Positions 5,812 to 5,833 of a stretch of 5,833 nucleotides of DNA are shown piece after piece. The notes beneath the pieces are model-generated. The model was not told the DNA's origin and did no database searches. It saw only the letters and a list, made by a program, of their open reading frames with translations. The translations under genes and the position numbers were made by a program. Source of the stretch: Synergistaceae bacterium (GTDB taxonomy: Bacteria; Synergistota; Synergistia; Synergistales; Thermovirgaceae). The first letter of the stretch is position 1. The number at the start of each line of letters is the position of its first letter. The stretch spans positions 1 to 5,833 of the forward strand of contig DMCT01000136.1 of assembly GCA_003446665.1 (NCBI GenBank), written 5' to 3'.

Positions 5812-5833
5812 GCTCCTCCACTTCCTTTCTCCG

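Noticed and set aside
5573..5821. Uninterrupted minus-strand frame of 82 codons starting at 5821
   Set aside because: It is one base out of frame with the signal-peptide reading, has implausible composition (Arg/Gly/Cys-rich) and no ribosome site of its own. It is a shadow of the UGA-containing gene.

Overview
The window looks like a chromosomal stretch of a strictly anaerobic, amino-acid- or organic-acid-fermenting bacterium of moderate GC content. The gene set is an iron-type alcohol dehydrogenase, a CaiB-type CoA transferase, a class-III aminotransferase, a CDF metal exporter, a dodecin and a candidate selenoprotein. It would fit Synergistota, or anaerobic Desulfobacterota or Firmicutes. 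This is an impression from gene content and protein style, not a proven placement. No mobile element, CRISPR array, rRNA or tRNA is visible.

Layout. Bases 1-1067 (+) hold the 3' part of an iron-containing alcohol dehydrogenase. A perfect 12-bp hairpin (1073-1112) separates it from a convergent minus-strand block. Read in transcription order, that block is a CDF cation exporter (4777-3854), a class-III aminotransferase related to taurine/omega-amino-acid:pyruvate transaminases (3798-2458), and a CaiB/BaiF CoA transferase (2315-1131). The exporter is best started at ATG 4777. A longer reading frame opens with a TTG at 4861, but that codon lies next to a perfect TATAAT. The 296-bp divergent region 4778-5073 holds a probable promoter on each strand. 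A dodecin gene follows at 5074-5289 (+). Then comes a T-rich repeat tract and a second hairpin (5410-5443), again between convergent genes.

The most interesting item is at the right end. On the minus strand, 5811-5449 encodes a 120-codon protein with a strong Shine-Dalgarno sequence, a signal peptide and a HesB/IscA-like body. It is interrupted by one in-frame TGA (5643-5641), after which the frame stays open and protein-like to a normal stop. The TGA is embedded in a 52-nt hairpin (5650-5599) whose small apical loop has a G in second position, as bacterial SECIS elements require. I read it as a candidate selenoprotein, an apparently exported HesB-like protein whose only Cys/Sec-type residue is the recoded one. 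Conventional gene calling would miss it or call it a pseudogene.

Functionally, aminotransferase, alcohol dehydrogenase and CoA transferase could together ferment an omega-amino acid: amine to aldehyde, aldehyde to hydroxy acid, acid to CoA thioester. The dehydrogenase is on the opposite strand, so this link is an inference from proximity. The dodecin lacks the Trp and Gln that contact flavin in characterised dodecins, so its ligand is uncertain.
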